DNA of 64,000 nt from Nakamurella panacisegetis (GTDB lineage Bacteria; Actinomycetota; Actinomycetes; Mycobacteriales; Nakamurellaceae): assembly GCF_900104535.1 (NCBI RefSeq), contig NZ_LT629710.1:4685501-4749500 (forward strand), written 5' to 3'. The notes under the pieces were generated by a model. That model was not told the origin of the DNA. It saw only the letters and a list, made by a program, of their open reading frames with translations, and searched no databases. A program made the translations under genes and the position numbers. Shown one piece after another: positions 35,111-43,768 of the stretch (position 1 is its first letter; the number at the start of each line of letters is the position of its first letter).

Positions 35111-37474
35111 TCAGTCGAAGGCGTCCAGGAACCGGTTCCGGAAGGCGTCCATGGGCCAGACCGGCCCGTTGCGGGCCGGCAGCAGACCCGGGGTCCAGTT
35201 CCAGGCCGCGACCCGGTTCGTCACCGCCGGGTCGCGGGCGATGATGGTGATCGGGACTTCGTGGCCGGCCGAAGCCCCGCTGACGATCGTCGCCGGCTGA
35301 TGGTCTCCGAGCAGGACCAGGACCAGATTCTTGTCACCGTAGGTCTGCACGAACGAGATCAGCGACGTCAGCGAGTACCGGATGGACTGCCCGTAGGCCG
35401 CCCCGACCTGGTCGGCCCGGCTCCAGACCGCTTGCGGCGATTGTCCTTTGGCCGGCATGCCGTCGAAGATCGAACCGTCCCCGATGGCGTTCCAGTCGAC
35501 CGTCGTCGGTAGCGGCGCCCACGGTGTGTGACTGGAGACGAGGTCGATCTCGGCCATCACGGGGGCGTGCCGCGGATCGGCCAGCTCGAGTTCGCGGAAG
35601 CGGGCCAGGATGTACTGATCCGGCATGTCGGCGTAGCTGAACGCCGGTCCCCGGTACCCCAGGTTCCGGACGTCGTAGACCTGGTCGTAGTGATAGAAGG
35701 TTCTGCCTTCGGGCCAGTCCCGATCGTTCGACGGGACGTCGCCCACCGTGCGCCAGCCGGCCCGGCGAAAGGCATCGCTCAGGGTGAACCGATCGCTGGC
35801 CATCAGCTGGTCGTACCGCTGCTGACTGTCCACCCAGAGCCCCGACTGCAGGGTGGAATGGGCGAGCCAGCTGATACCGCCGAAGGTGGGCGAGGTGAGA
35901 AATGCGCTCTCGGACGAGAACCCGGCCGCCTGCAGACTCCTGCTCCCGGCGGTCAGGACGGCCCGCACCCCGGGCGAGAACGGCGAGTCCTGTACCGCGA
36001 CCTGACCGTAGCTCTCGACGAAGGCGAAGATGACGTCCTTCCCGGCCAGGCCGGTCAGCAGACGCCCACCCGGAGTGATGGCCACCGGGTCGCTGGAGAT
36101 CGCGGCCGAGAACGTCTGCTCGTCCTGCAGACTGTGGCGGATCTGCCCGACCTGCTCCACGGCCAGGGCGGCCGCACCGGCGGAGGCGATGGGCGCCCCG
36201 GAGATCTGGACCCCGATCGCGGCCGCGACGACCCAGAGCGCGGCTCCGGCCGTGACGACACGCGCCGACACGCGGCGCCGGCGGGCCACCAGGCCGGTCA
36301 GTCGACGCATGGCCAGCGGCACGAAGACGCACACGGCGACGACCAGGGCGGCCGCCAGCACCACGACGGCCACCCCGGCGAACCGACCGATCGAATCGGT
36401 CAGCACGCCGACCGCTGGCGGCAGGTAGCTCCAGTCCGAGACCGGGTCGAACGGCCGGTCCAGCGCGGCCAGGAAACCCATGTCGAGAATCCTCACGACG
36501 GTCAGCAGGCCGAGCAGCACACCGACGATCGTGGCCACGGCCCGGCCGATTCGAGGCGGCAGCAGCAGAACCAACCCGAACAGGGCCACCCCTTCGATCG
36601 GTATGCGGGTGAACTGGGCCGGGGTCAACCGATCCACCTGCTCGGGCCCGAGCAGGGCGAACCAGACCAGCAGAATCGCCCCCGTCGTGGTGACCCCGGC
36701 GGCCCATCGTTGCCGACGCGAGCGGCTCGCCACCGGACCGGACGCACCGCCGGGCTGCGCCCGGCCGGACCCGGGCCGGCGGTGTCTCCCCAGCCAGAGG
36801 ACGTCCCGCCCGAACGACTCGGTCAACAACGTCAGGGCGAGCAGGACCACGACGACCGCCGCCGGCCTCGGCAGGGCGCCGGACGCGACCAGGGTCAGCG
36901 CGATGCCCTGGATCGCGGCCACCACCTTGCACCAGTAGCGCGGCGGCGCGGGCTGCCGGAGCCACGGCCACCACCACCCGGCGGCCACGAACAGGTAGCG
37001 GGCCGCGCCGATCAGCAGGACCGGAGCCCCGACGAACCGGACGTCGTACACCGAGAGCGCCAGGATCGCGAACGCGTCGACCTCCATGTCGAACCGGGCC
37101 CCGACCGCCGACACGGTTCCGGTCCGGCGCGCGACCCGTCCGTCGACCGCGTCCAGCACCAGCGCGGCCACGGCCAGCAGGACCAACGCCGGGGTCGGCA
37201 CGGCCCGGGTGAACGAGTCGGCCACCATCGCCGCCACGCCGCCGACCAGGGCGGCCCGGACCAGGGTGACCCCGTCGGCCGGCCCCGGACCCGCAGCGCC
37301 GGAACGGATCAGCCCCCGGGCCAACGCGATCACCGTGGTGAGGCCGCACGCGATCCCGACCGTCCAGCCCGGTCCGTGGAGTCCGGTGGAACCGGCCAGG
37401 ACCCCGAGGACCGTGAGCTGCCCGGCCAATCCGGCCACGGCGGCGGGGATCGGGCCGATCTGAACCTTCCGCAC
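35111..37474 (-). CDS. CDP-alcohol phosphatidyltransferase fused to a sulfatase/LTA-synthase-like membrane protein
   Basis: This 787-residue protein has three modules. Residues 1-220 are a CDP-alcohol phosphatidyltransferase with the full D-x2-D-G-x2-A-R-x8-G-x3-D-x3-D motif at 108-133. Residues about 255-425 are a set of membrane helices. Residues about 475-787 are an alkaline-phosphatase-fold domain: VIFAFVESYG (metal Glu), SPTFGGISWLAHSTL (likely Thr nucleophile), VSSHTPW and LLGDHQPA (metal Asp-His). The first module would swap CMP for an alcohol on a diacylglycerol; the last resembles lipoteichoic-acid-synthase-like phosphoglycerol transferases. GTG 37474 has GGAGG 5 nt upstream; a longer frame to 37576 would translate promoter repeats. 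It diverges from the five-gene operon at 37591. Confidence 0.85.
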   Translation of the reverse strand: MRKVQIGPIPAAVAGLAGQLTVLGVLAGSTGLHGPGWTVGIACGLTTVIALARGLIRSGAAGPGPADGVTLVRAALVGGVAAMVADSFTRAVPTPALVLLAVAALVLDAVDGRVARRTGTVSAVGARFDMEVDAFAILALSVYDVRFVGAPVLLIGAARYLFVAAGWWWPWLRQPAPPRYWCKVVAAIQGIALTLVASGALPRPAAVVVVLLALTLLTESFGRDVLWLGRHRRPGSGRAQPGGASGPVASRSRRQRWAAGVTTTGAILLVWFALLGPEQVDRLTPAQFTRIPIEGVALFGLVLLLPPRIGRAVATIVGVLLGLLTVVRILDMGFLAALDRPFDPVSDWSYLPPAVGVLTDSIGRFAGVAVVVLAAALVVAVCVFVPLAMRRLTGLVARRRRVSARVVTAGAALWVVAAAIGVQISGAPIASAGAAALAVEQVGQIRHSLQDEQTFSAAISSDPVAITPGGRLLTGLAGKDVIFAFVESYGQVAVQDSPFSPGVRAVLTAGSRSLQAAGFSSESAFLTSPTFGGISWLAHSTLQSGLWVDSQQRYDQLMASDRFTLSDAFRRAGWRTVGDVPSNDRDWPEGRTFYHYDQVYDVRNLGYRGPAFSYADMPDQYILARFRELELADPRHAPVMAEIDLVSSHTPWAPLPTTVDWNAIGDGSIFDGMPAKGQSPQAVWSRADQVGAAYGQSIRYSLTSLISFVQTYGDKNLVLVLLGDHQPATIVSGASAGHEVPITIIARDPAVTNRVAAWNWTPGLLPARNGPVWPMDAFRNRFLDAFD

Positions 37475-37486
37475 TGCGCCTCCGTC

Positions 37487-37522
37487 TGTAGGGATGTGAC
37501 CGCCTGTGGGGATGTGACCGCC
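37487..37522. repeat. two tandem 18-nt direct repeats in a divergent promoter region
   Basis: Positions 37487-37504 and 37505-37522 are identical except for one base (TGTAGGGATGTGACCGCC and TGTGGGGATGTGACCGCC). They occupy the 116-nt region between the divergent CDP-alcohol transferase fusion and the BchC-like gene. Tandem sites of this size in a shared promoter could bind a regulator of both transcripts. Confidence 0.55.
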
Positions 37523-37590
37523 GGCGACTGGCCGTACCCGGAGAACGCCGGATCGGCCGAAGTCGTTCAAACGCACCGAGGAGGTGGCAG

Positions 37591-38589
37591 TTGCCCGCCC
37601 AGGCCCGTGCCTTCTGGCTGAGCGAACCGGGAACCGGCGAGATCCGGGCGGTCGAACTGGCGGCGGCCGGCCCGGGCGATGTCGTCGTCCGCACCCTGTT
37701 CTCCGGGGTGAGCCGGGGAACCGAATCGCTGGTCTTCCGTGGCCGCGTTCCGGTCGCCCAGTTCCAGGCGATGCGGGCGCCGTTCCAGGACGGGGATTTC
37801 CCGGGGCCGGTGAAGTACGGCTACCTGAACGTCGGCGTCGTCGAGTCAGGTCCGCCGGACTTGTTGGGGCGGAACGTGTTCTGCCTGTATCCGCATCAGA
37901 CCCGCTACGTGGTGCCGGCCGCGTCGGTGTTCGTCGTGCCCACGGATGTGCCGCCGCGTCGCGCGGTGCTGGCCGGGACGGTGGAGACGGCGATCAACGC
38001 CTTGTGGGATGCGGCCCCGTTGATCGGCGACCGCATAGCGGTGATCGGGGCGGGCATGGTCGGGTGCTGCGTGGCCCGGTTGCTGTCCCGGTACCCGGGG
38101 GTCGCGGTCACGCTGGTCGACATCGACCCCGGTCGGGCTGTGGTGGCGGCCGCGTTGGGTGCGGAATTCGCCCGGCCCGAGGACGTCACCGGCTCCTACG
38201 ACCTGGTTGTGCACACCAGCGCCACCTCAGCCGGTCTGCAGCTGGGGATCGACCGGTTGGCCAGGGAGGGAACGGTGATCGAGCTCAGCTGGTACGGCGA
38301 TGCCGAGGTGCGGCTCGCCCTGGGCGGCGCCTTCCACACGGGCCGGCTGGCCGTGCGGGCAAGTCAGGTCGGCGTGGTGGCACCGTCCCGCCGGGCTGGC
38401 CGTACTCCGGCCGATCGGCTGCGCCTGGCATTGGAGTTGTTGCGCGACAGCGCGTTCGATGCGCTGCTGACCGGCTGGTCACCGTTCGCTGATCTACCCG
38501 CCGTGATGGCCCGGCTGGTCGACGGCGACCTGCCGGCCATCTGCCACACCATCACCTACGACCGAGAGCAGGCCACGTGTTCAGTGTGA
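37591..38589 (+). CDS. BchC-like medium-chain dehydrogenase without obvious zinc ligands
   Basis: The 332-residue MDR protein starts at TTG 37591 with GAGGAGG about 6 nt upstream. The usual catalytic Cys position reads [14 protein letters not shown], and no four-Cys structural zinc lobe is present. [17 protein letters not shown] and [43 protein letters not shown] closely recall the BchC type of bacteriochlorophyllide dehydrogenase family. The NAD(P) Rossmann motif is GAGMVG. It begins an operon with a pterin-synthase homologue, GT4, flippase-like protein and RibD-C reductase, so it likely oxidises an intermediate of that pathway. Its end overlaps the next start by 13 nt. Confidence 0.82.
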   Translation: MPAQARAFWLSEPGTGEIRAVELAAAGPGDVVVRTLFSGVSRGTESLVFRGRVPVAQFQAMRAPFQDGDFPGPVKYGYLNVGVVESGPPDLLGRNVFCLYPHQTRYVVPAASVFVVPTDVPPRRAVLAGTVETAINALWDAAPLIGDRIAVIGAGMVGCCVARLLSRYPGVAVTLVDIDPGRAVVAAALGAEFARPEDVTGSYDLVVHTSATSAGLQLGIDRLAREGTVIELSWYGDAEVRLALGGAFHTGRLAVRASQVGVVAPSRRAGRTPADRLRLALELLRDSAFDALLTGWSPFADLPAVMARLVDGDLPAICHTITYDREQATCSV

Positions 38590-38975
38590 CCGTCCGCGAC
38601 CACATGATGATCGCCCACAGCTTCCGCGGTGCCGTCTTCGGCCCGGCCCAACGACTGCACGGCGCGACGTACGTGGTCGACGCCACGTTCCGCAGCCCGG
38701 TGCTGAACTCCGACGACATCGTGGTCGACATCGGTCGGGCCGCGCAGGAGCTGCAGGCCGTGGTGGGCGAACTCGGATATCGCAATCTCGACGAGGAGCC
38801 CGATCTGGCCGGCGGCAACACCACCACCGAGGTGCTGGCCAGGGTGATCGCCGACCGGCTCGCCGATCGTGTGCGCGCGGGCCGGTTCGGCGGCGGCACG
38901 GAGAATCTGGACGGCGTGACGGTGACCCTGCGCGAGTCGCACATCGCCTGGGCGAGCTACGAGCGACCGTTGTGA
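38577..38975 (+). CDS. 6-pyruvoyl-tetrahydropterin synthase / QueD homologue, atypical active site
   Basis: The 132-residue protein (GTG 38577) has the T-fold layout of 6-PTPS/Que[80 protein letters not shown] and a final [17 protein letters not shown]. Zinc in the family is held by three His: one in the AHSF position and two in an HGHxY motif. Here HGHxY is HGATY, so the third ligand is Ala, and no Cys occupies the usual catalytic position before it. It may therefore act on a different substrate or bind metal differently. Start and stop overlap both neighbours (GTGA with the GT4 gene). Confidence 0.82.
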   Translation: MFSVTVRDHMMIAHSFRGAVFGPAQRLHGATYVVDATFRSPVLNSDDIVVDIGRAAQELQAVVGELGYRNLDEEPDLAGGNTTTEVLARVIADRLADRVRAGRFGGGTENLDGVTVTLRESHIAWASYERPL

Positions 38976-40090
38976 CGGTGGCCGATCCGGCGGTGCTCAA
39001 CGGGCGGTCGGACAGCGTCCGCGGGGGCGAGGTCGCCCGGCACGTCGTCGACGTCATCGTTCCGGCCGGCATCGACGATCCGCGGCGGCCCAGCGGCGGC
39101 AACCGGTACGACCGGAGGGTCTGCGACGGCCTGCGGGGGCGGGGCTGGCAGGTGCGCGAGCACGCCGTGCCCGGCCGCTGGCCGCAACCCGAGGACGACG
39201 CCTTCCGTGCCCTGGCCGAGGTGATGGCCCGGTTCCGGGACGGGGCGGTGCTCCTGATCGACGGGCTGATCGCCTCGGCCGCCCCGGATGTGTTGTTGCC
39301 GCACGCCATCCGGCTCCGGCCGGTGGTCCTGGTCCACATGCCGGCGGCCGACCGCAGCGCCGCGGCCGCCGAGCGGGAGCACGCCGTGCTGCAGACCGCC
39401 GCCGCCGTGATCACGACGAGCCATTGGACCCGCCACGACCTGCTCCGCCGGTACGGCCTGGGCCCGGCGCTGGTCCACGTCGCCCACCCCGGTACCGATC
39501 AAGCCGTTCCGGCTTCCGGATCAGTCCGCGGCGGCCGGCTCCTGTGCGTGGGCGCGGTGATCCCGGGCAAGGGACACGACGTGCTGTTCGAGGCATTGGC
39601 CGGCCTCGGGCCGCGAGCGTGGACGTGCACCTGCGTCGGCGCGCTGGACATCGAACCGGGCTTCGTTCATCGGCTCCGCCGGCAGTTGCGCGGCGCCGGA
39701 CTGGGCGGACGCGTTCGATTCACCGGCCCGCTGGGTGAACCTGAGTTGTCGGCGGCCTACGCGGACGCTGACCTGCTGGTGCTGGCCTCGGCCGCTGAGA
39801 CCTACGGCATGGTGGTCGCCGAAGCGCTGGCCCGAGGCCTTCCGGTGGTGGCGACCGCCGTCGGTGGACTGCCGGAATCGTTGGGCCGGGCGAAGGACGG
39901 CACGGTCCCCGGAATCCTCGTCCCGCCGGCCGACCCGCGCCCGCTGAGCGCAGCGATCGACCATTGGCTGGGCGATCCCGGGCTGCGGGAGCGACTGCGC
40001 CACGCGGCCGGGCAGCGCCGGGAAACGTTGGCCGCCTGGTCCGACACGGTCGCGAAGATCTCGGCCGTGCTGATCAGGGCGGGCGCGTGA
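38972..40090 (+). CDS. GT4-family glycosyltransferase
   Basis: The 372-residue protein has the GT-B fold of family 4. The N-terminal domain includes [29 protein letters not shown], typical of retaining transferases that bind acceptor there. The C-terminal domain has [25 protein letters not shown] and the E-x7-E nucleotide-sugar motif in [32 protein letters not shown]. No membrane helix is present. GTG start and TGA stop both overlap neighbouring genes by 4 nt, placing it firmly inside the operon. Acceptor is unknown; the adjacent pterin-synthase-like and RibD-C-like genes suggest a heterocycle or lipid-linked product. Confidence 0.9.
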   Translation: MTVADPAVLNGRSDSVRGGEVARHVVDVIVPAGIDDPRRPSGGNRYDRRVCDGLRGRGWQVREHAVPGRWPQPEDDAFRALAEVMARFRDGAVLLIDGLIASAAPDVLLPHAIRLRPVVLVHMPAADRSAAAAEREHAVLQTAAAVITTSHWTRHDLLRRYGLGPALVHVAHPGTDQAVPASGSVRGGRLLCVGAVIPGKGHDVLFEALAGLGPRAWTCTCVGALDIEPGFVHRLRRQLRGAGLGGRVRFTGPLGEPELSAAYADADLLVLASAAETYGMVVAEALARGLPVVATAVGGLPESLGRAKDGTVPGILVPPADPRPLSAAIDHWLGDPGLRERLRHAAGQRRETLAAWSDTVAKISAVLIRAGA

Positions 40091-41034
40091 GGGGCGGCCG
40101 GGTGGCCGGCGCCGCCATCCTCGCACTGTTGGTGTGGCGCCTTGGCACCGGACCGTTTCTGGACGGACTTGCCGGGATCGACGTCGGGCCGCTCGCGCTC
40201 GCGGCCGGGATCACGGCCATCACCACCGCCGCGGCGGCCTGGCGCTGGACCCTGGTCGCGCGTGGCCTGGGCCTGACGATCCGGCCGCGGGACGCGATCG
40301 TGGCCTACTACCGCTCACAGTTCCTCAACAGTGTTCTGCCCGGCGGCGTGCTCGGCGACCTGCACCGCGGTCTGCGGCACGGACGTCGAACCGGTGACGT
40401 CGGCCGTGGACTCCGGGCCGTCGGCTGGGAGCGTGGCGCCGGCCAGGTCGTGCAGATTGCCGTGGTGCTGGTCGTTCTCCTCGTGCTGCCGTCACCGGTG
40501 CCCCACTGGCTGCCGTTGACCGGGGTGGCCGCCGTCTCGGCCGTCCTGATCTCGATCGCCCGCCTGGTGCGGCGGCCCGACAAGGAGGACACCCGCCACC
40601 CGAGCCTGCGCCGGGCCGCGGACGAGATCCGCGACGGCATCCTGGCCCGGCCGGCATGGCCGGGCATCCTGCTGGCCTCCCTGGCGGTGGTGGCCGGGCA
40701 CGCCGCCGTGTTCCTCGTGGCCTGCCGGACGACCGGGGTGACGGCACCCGTTGGTCGGCTGCTCCCGATCGGGCTGCTCGTGTTGCTGGCCATGGGGTTG
40801 CCGACGAACGTCGGCGGGTGGGGCCCGCGCGAGGGCATGGCGGCCTGGATGTTCGCGCTGGCCGGGTTCGGGGCGAGCACCGGCGTGGGCGTCGCCGTGG
40901 CCTACGGCGTCTTGTCCCTGGCCGCGACCCTGCCCGGCGCGGTGCTGTTGTTCGCCGACCGGAGGGGCCGCCCGGCGGCGGAACCGGTTCGTACGCAAGC
41001 TGTCTCCGCGAAAGGGGATACCGATGGTGGCTGA
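40087..41034 (+). CDS. lysylphosphatidylglycerol-synthase-type transmembrane protein (flippase-like)
   Basis: The 315-residue protein has about seven to eight membrane helices and the LPG_synthase_TM/UPF0104 signatures: AAWRWTLVARGLGLTIRPRDAIVAYYRSQFLNSVLPGGVLGDLHRGLRHG and LPIGLLVLLAMGLPTNVGGWGPREGMAAWMFALAGFG. The catalytic GNAT-like domain of MprF is absent, so it matches the flippase half. In such a cluster it probably translocates a glycosylated lipid across the membrane (inference). GTG 40087 overlaps the GT4 stop (GTGA), and its 3' end overlaps the RibD-C gene by 11 nt. Confidence 0.85.
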   Translation: MRGGRVAGAAILALLVWRLGTGPFLDGLAGIDVGPLALAAGITAITTAAAAWRWTLVARGLGLTIRPRDAIVAYYRSQFLNSVLPGGVLGDLHRGLRHGRRTGDVGRGLRAVGWERGAGQVVQIAVVLVVLLVLPSPVPHWLPLTGVAAVSAVLISIARLVRRPDKEDTRHPSLRRAADEIRDGILARPAWPGILLASLAVVAGHAAVFLVACRTTGVTAPVGRLLPIGLLVLLAMGLPTNVGGWGPREGMAAWMFALAGFGASTGVGVAVAYGVLSLAATLPGAVLLFADRRGRPAAEPVRTQAVSAKGDTDGG

Positions 41035-41761
41035 TCGTCCGTACACCGTCCTGAGCTGCTGCATGTCCATCGACGGGTACCTGAGCGGGCCGTCCGATGT
41101 CCGGTTGCTCTTGTCCAACCCGGACGACCTGGATCGGGTCGACGAGGTCCGCTCGACGTGCGACGCGATTCTGGTCGGCGCGCGCACCGTCCGGGTAGAC
41201 AACCCGCGATTGCTGCTGCGGGATCCCGCCCGGCGGGCTCGGAGAGTGGCCCGGGGCCTGGCTCCGTCCCCGGCCAAGGTCACCGTGACCGCCGGCGCGC
41301 ACCTGGATCCGGCGGCCGGGTTCTTCACCTCCGGTGACGGAGAGAAGCTCGTCTATTGCGCCAGTCCGTCCCTGGGGAAGGCGCGCGGCCGGTTCGGGTC
41401 GTTGGCCACCGTGATCGACGGGGGCTCGGCCGTGAACATGTGCCGGCTGAGCCACGACCTGCACGATCGCGGGATCGGGCGACTGCTGGTCGAAGGGGGT
41501 GCAAGCATCCACACCCAATTCCTGACCGCCGATCTGGCCGACGAACTCGATGTGGCGGTCGCGCCCTTCTTCGTCGGGGACTCGCGGGCGCGCCACTTCG
41601 TCGGTGACGGCCGGTTCCCCTGGCACCCCGGACACCGGGCGACGCTGGCCGAGGTCCGGCAGGTCGGCGACGTCGCGCTGATGCGGTACGCGCTGTCCGA
41701 CCGGTTCGAGACGTCGACCGAGCGGATCCCAGTGAATAGCTTGGGCGCTCGATTTGCATAG
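41024..41761 (+). CDS. RibD C-terminal (DHFR-fold) reductase family protein
   Basis: The 245-residue protein starts at ATG 41024 after AAAGGGG. It has the pyrimidine-reductase half of RibD without the deaminase half: YTVLSCCMSIDGYLSG, CDAILVGARTVRVDNPRLLLRDP, VYCASPSLGKARGRF and GIGRLLVEGGASIHTQFLTADLADELDVAVAPFFVGD. The VGARTVRVDNP and LVEGGASIHTQF blocks are the NADPH/substrate site of 5-amino-6-ribosylaminouracil reductase-like proteins. No riboflavin genes are nearby. Together with the pterin-synthase-like gene it implies a GTP-derived heterocyclic intermediate. Last gene of the operon. Confidence 0.85.
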   Translation: MVADRPYTVLSCCMSIDGYLSGPSDVRLLLSNPDDLDRVDEVRSTCDAILVGARTVRVDNPRLLLRDPARRARRVARGLAPSPAKVTVTAGAHLDPAAGFFTSGDGEKLVYCASPSLGKARGRFGSLATVIDGGSAVNMCRLSHDLHDRGIGRLLVEGGASIHTQFLTADLADELDVAVAPFFVGDSRARHFVGDGRFPWHPGHRATLAEVRQVGDVALMRYALSDRFETSTERIPVNSLGARFA

Positions 41762-41857
41762 TTAGACGTCTTGAGCGTGGTCCGCCCGTCTTGTCTACTT
41801 GGAACCGGTAGAGCAGCCTGCCGACAGCAGTCTCCGCATTTCCGAAGGGACCACGCC

Positions 41858-42661
41858 GTGGACATCAACTCCACCGCTTCGTCGTACGAGCTCACCACCG
41901 CCGCACAGCAAGACGCACTCGACCGGTTGATCACGGCCAGAACGTCCGGTTCGGAGTCGGCCATCCGGTCGGCCGAACACGCGGTGATCTCCACCCATCT
42001 CGCCTTCGCCACCGCCCTGGGGCGGCGCTACCGCGGTCGCGGGGTCGACCAGGACGATCTGCAGCAACTGGCCCGGCTGGGACTGGTCAAGGCGGTCAAG
42101 CGATGGCTGCCGGATGTCGGCAACGACTTCGCCCCGTACGCGTACCCGACCATCCTGGGTGAGATCAAGCGGTACTTCCGCGACCACAGCACCATCATCC
42201 GGGCCCCCCGGGGGCTCCGCGAGCTGCACACCGAGACCGACGCCGTCGCCGAGGGTCTGGAACAACGACTGGGCCGGCCGGCCAACGACCACGAACTGGC
42301 CGAAGCCGTCGGCGTCACCCCGCAGCGGATCCGCCAGCAACGGGCGGCGGTCCAGGCCTGCCGGTCACTGAGCCTCGACCTGCGTGCCGTGCAGGGCTCC
42401 GCCGACCAGGTGCCCAGCGAGTCGGCCGAGTCCGAGTTGGGGCGGGTGGAGAACCTGATGATGGTCCGTCAGGCCATCGTCGGCCTGACCGACCGGGACC
42501 GGCAGGTCCTGGCCCTGCGGTACTTCCAGGAGAAGAGCCAGGCCCAGATCGCCGCGGTCATCGGCGTCAGTCAGATGCAGGTCTCCCGGATCCTCCGCGG
42601 CATCCTGACCAAGCTCCGGGACGAGTTGGCCGACCGGCCGGCTCTCCAGTTGGCCAGCTGA
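41858..42661 (+). CDS. SigB/SigF-type alternative sigma-70 factor (second copy)
   Basis: The 267-residue protein starts at GTG 41858, 7 nt after AAGGGA. Region 2 reads VDQDDLQQLARLGLVKAVKRWLPDVGNDFAPYAYPTILGEIKRYFRDHSTIIRAPRGLREL and region 4 KSQAQIAAVIGVSQMQVSRILRGILTKL. It is clearly paralogous to the factor at 7044-7862, including the leader (GAAGGGACCA then GTG start after four to seven bases). No anti-sigma gene is adjacent. It lies 96 nt after the heterocycle/glycan operon on the same strand, so read-through is possible. Confidence 0.92.
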   Translation: MDINSTASSYELTTAAQQDALDRLITARTSGSESAIRSAEHAVISTHLAFATALGRRYRGRGVDQDDLQQLARLGLVKAVKRWLPDVGNDFAPYAYPTILGEIKRYFRDHSTIIRAPRGLRELHTETDAVAEGLEQRLGRPANDHELAEAVGVTPQRIRQQRAAVQACRSLSLDLRAVQGSADQVPSESAESELGRVENLMMVRQAIVGLTDRDRQVLALRYFQEKSQAQIAAVIGVSQMQVSRILRGILTKLRDELADRPALQLAS

Positions 42662-42703
42662 GCCCGGCTCGGCCGGCTGATCCGGGCCCGAAACCGCGCC
42701 GGG

Positions 42704-43099
42704 TCAGTCGTGTTCGTGCCGCTGGAGCTGCCGACCGAGTTCGGCCTTCGTCATTCGCGAAATCCCCTTGATTCCAGCTCGTTTCGCGCGTTCGAGCAGC
42801 TGAGCCCGGGTGTTGCCCTCGACGTCGATGCCGCCGAAGGTCGCGCCCTCACCGCGGCGTTTGGCTGCCGTCGGCTTCTTGGACCGCTCGTCGGACGGGC
42901 CCTTCCGATCCTTGAGCTGCCAATGGTCCCCGACCTTCTCGGCGACGTGCTTCACCGAACTCCAGGCCGTCCGATGGGCCCGCTCCTCATCGCCGGCGTA
43001 CTGCTGCTCGGCGTTGCTCAACGTTTCGACGTAGGTTCGACGTACCTTCGGGGCCGACCGCTCGACAGTGCCGGGGATCTCGGGTTCTTCGGTGGGCAT
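42704..43099 (-). CDS. ChaB-like protein with C-terminal Rho N-terminal/SAP-like domain
   Basis: The 131-residue protein starts at ATG 43099 with GAGAGGAGA upstream. Residues about 15-65 match ChaB (VERSAPKVRRTYVETLSNAEQQYAGDEERAHRTAWSSVKHVAEKVGDHWQLKD). The tail, residues about 98-131 (NTRAQLLERAKRAGIKGISRMTKAELGRQLQRHE), resembles the Rho N-terminal or SAP-type helix pair that binds nucleic acid. A Lys/Arg-rich linker separates them. ChaB was named from an E. coli cation-transport locus, but its role in actinobacteria is unknown; DNA association is inferred from the tail. Confidence 0.82.
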   Translation of the reverse strand: MPTEEPEIPGTVERSAPKVRRTYVETLSNAEQQYAGDEERAHRTAWSSVKHVAEKVGDHWQLKDRKGPSDERSKKPTAAKRRGEGATFGGIDVEGNTRAQLLERAKRAGIKGISRMTKAELGRQLQRHEHD

Positions 43100-43263
43100 C
43101 GCTGGTCTCCTCTCTCGGCCGGGACGGCTGCGAAGCACGGGGCATACGTGCCTCGGTCGTCGGCCGTGTCCGATCACGTCGACCCTCACGGTTCCCGACC
43201 AGGGCTCGGACCTAACCTCGCAGACCGGTGGCTGAGCGACCGTGGGGCCACCGACTCCGAATG

Positions 43264-43278
43264 AGGTCTTTCGACCCT
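43264..43278. promoter_or_regulatory. DosR/DevR-box-like site upstream of DUF3040 gene
   Basis: AGGTCTTTCGACCCT is an imperfect palindrome close to the mycobacterial DosR half-site pattern GGGACTTTNGTCCC. It ends 107 nt before the DUF3040 start at 43386 and is 165 nt upstream of the ChaB-like start on the other strand. The match is weaker than those near the universal stress genes. Confidence 0.4.
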
Positions 43279-43385
43279 GCCGACCGGACACCGCCTGTGC
43301 CTAACCTGATCTCAGTCGCCGGAGAGGGACATGCCGGTCGGGACGGATTCGGATCCCGGAATGTGACGAGGCAAGGAGTTTGACC

Positions 43386-43727
43386 ATGTTGTCCGATCGC
43401 GAGCGGTCCGCTCTGACGCAGCTGGAACATGATCTACGGGAATCCGATCCGCGCTGGGCCGCATCGATGGCGCGTCGGCGACGTTCGGCCGTCCGACTGG
43501 GCCTGGCTGCGGTCCTCCTGGTCGTCGGTCTGGCCGGCCTGGTCGGCGGCGACATCTTGGCCGGAAGGATGGCGATCCCCGGAACCGCGCTGGCCGTAGC
43601 CGGTTTCGTCCTGATGGTGGGCGCGACCTGGATGCTCGGCTTCGGGTCTTCGTCGCTGCCGGCCGTGCTGCGGTCGTTGCGTCGTGGCGGCCGCACACCC
43701 ACTGACACCCATTCGCGGCTCCGGTAG
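43386..43727 (+). CDS. DUF3040 membrane protein
   Basis: The 113-residue protein starts at ATG 43386 with AAGGAG. It opens with the DUF3040 signature LSDRERSALTQLEHDLRESDPRWAASM, followed by two membrane helices (LGLAAVLLVVGLAGLVGGDILAG and IPGTALAVAGFVLMVGATWMLGF) and a short Arg-rich cytoplasmic tail. Such proteins are widespread in actinobacteria and unnamed. A possible DosR-like box lies upstream. Confidence 0.9.
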   Translation: MLSDRERSALTQLEHDLRESDPRWAASMARRRRSAVRLGLAAVLLVVGLAGLVGGDILAGRMAIPGTALAVAGFVLMVGATWMLGFGSSSLPAVLRSLRRGGRTPTDTHSRLR

Positions 43728-43768
43728 CCGCCGGTCGCCCCGGCCGTCCACCGCTCCGGATCGCCGGC

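Noticed and set aside
35528-37621. 697-codon plus-strand ORF opposite the CDP-alcohol transferase fusion
   Set aside because: Low-complexity Arg/Asp/Gln/Pro sequence; the minus-strand gene has complete motifs.
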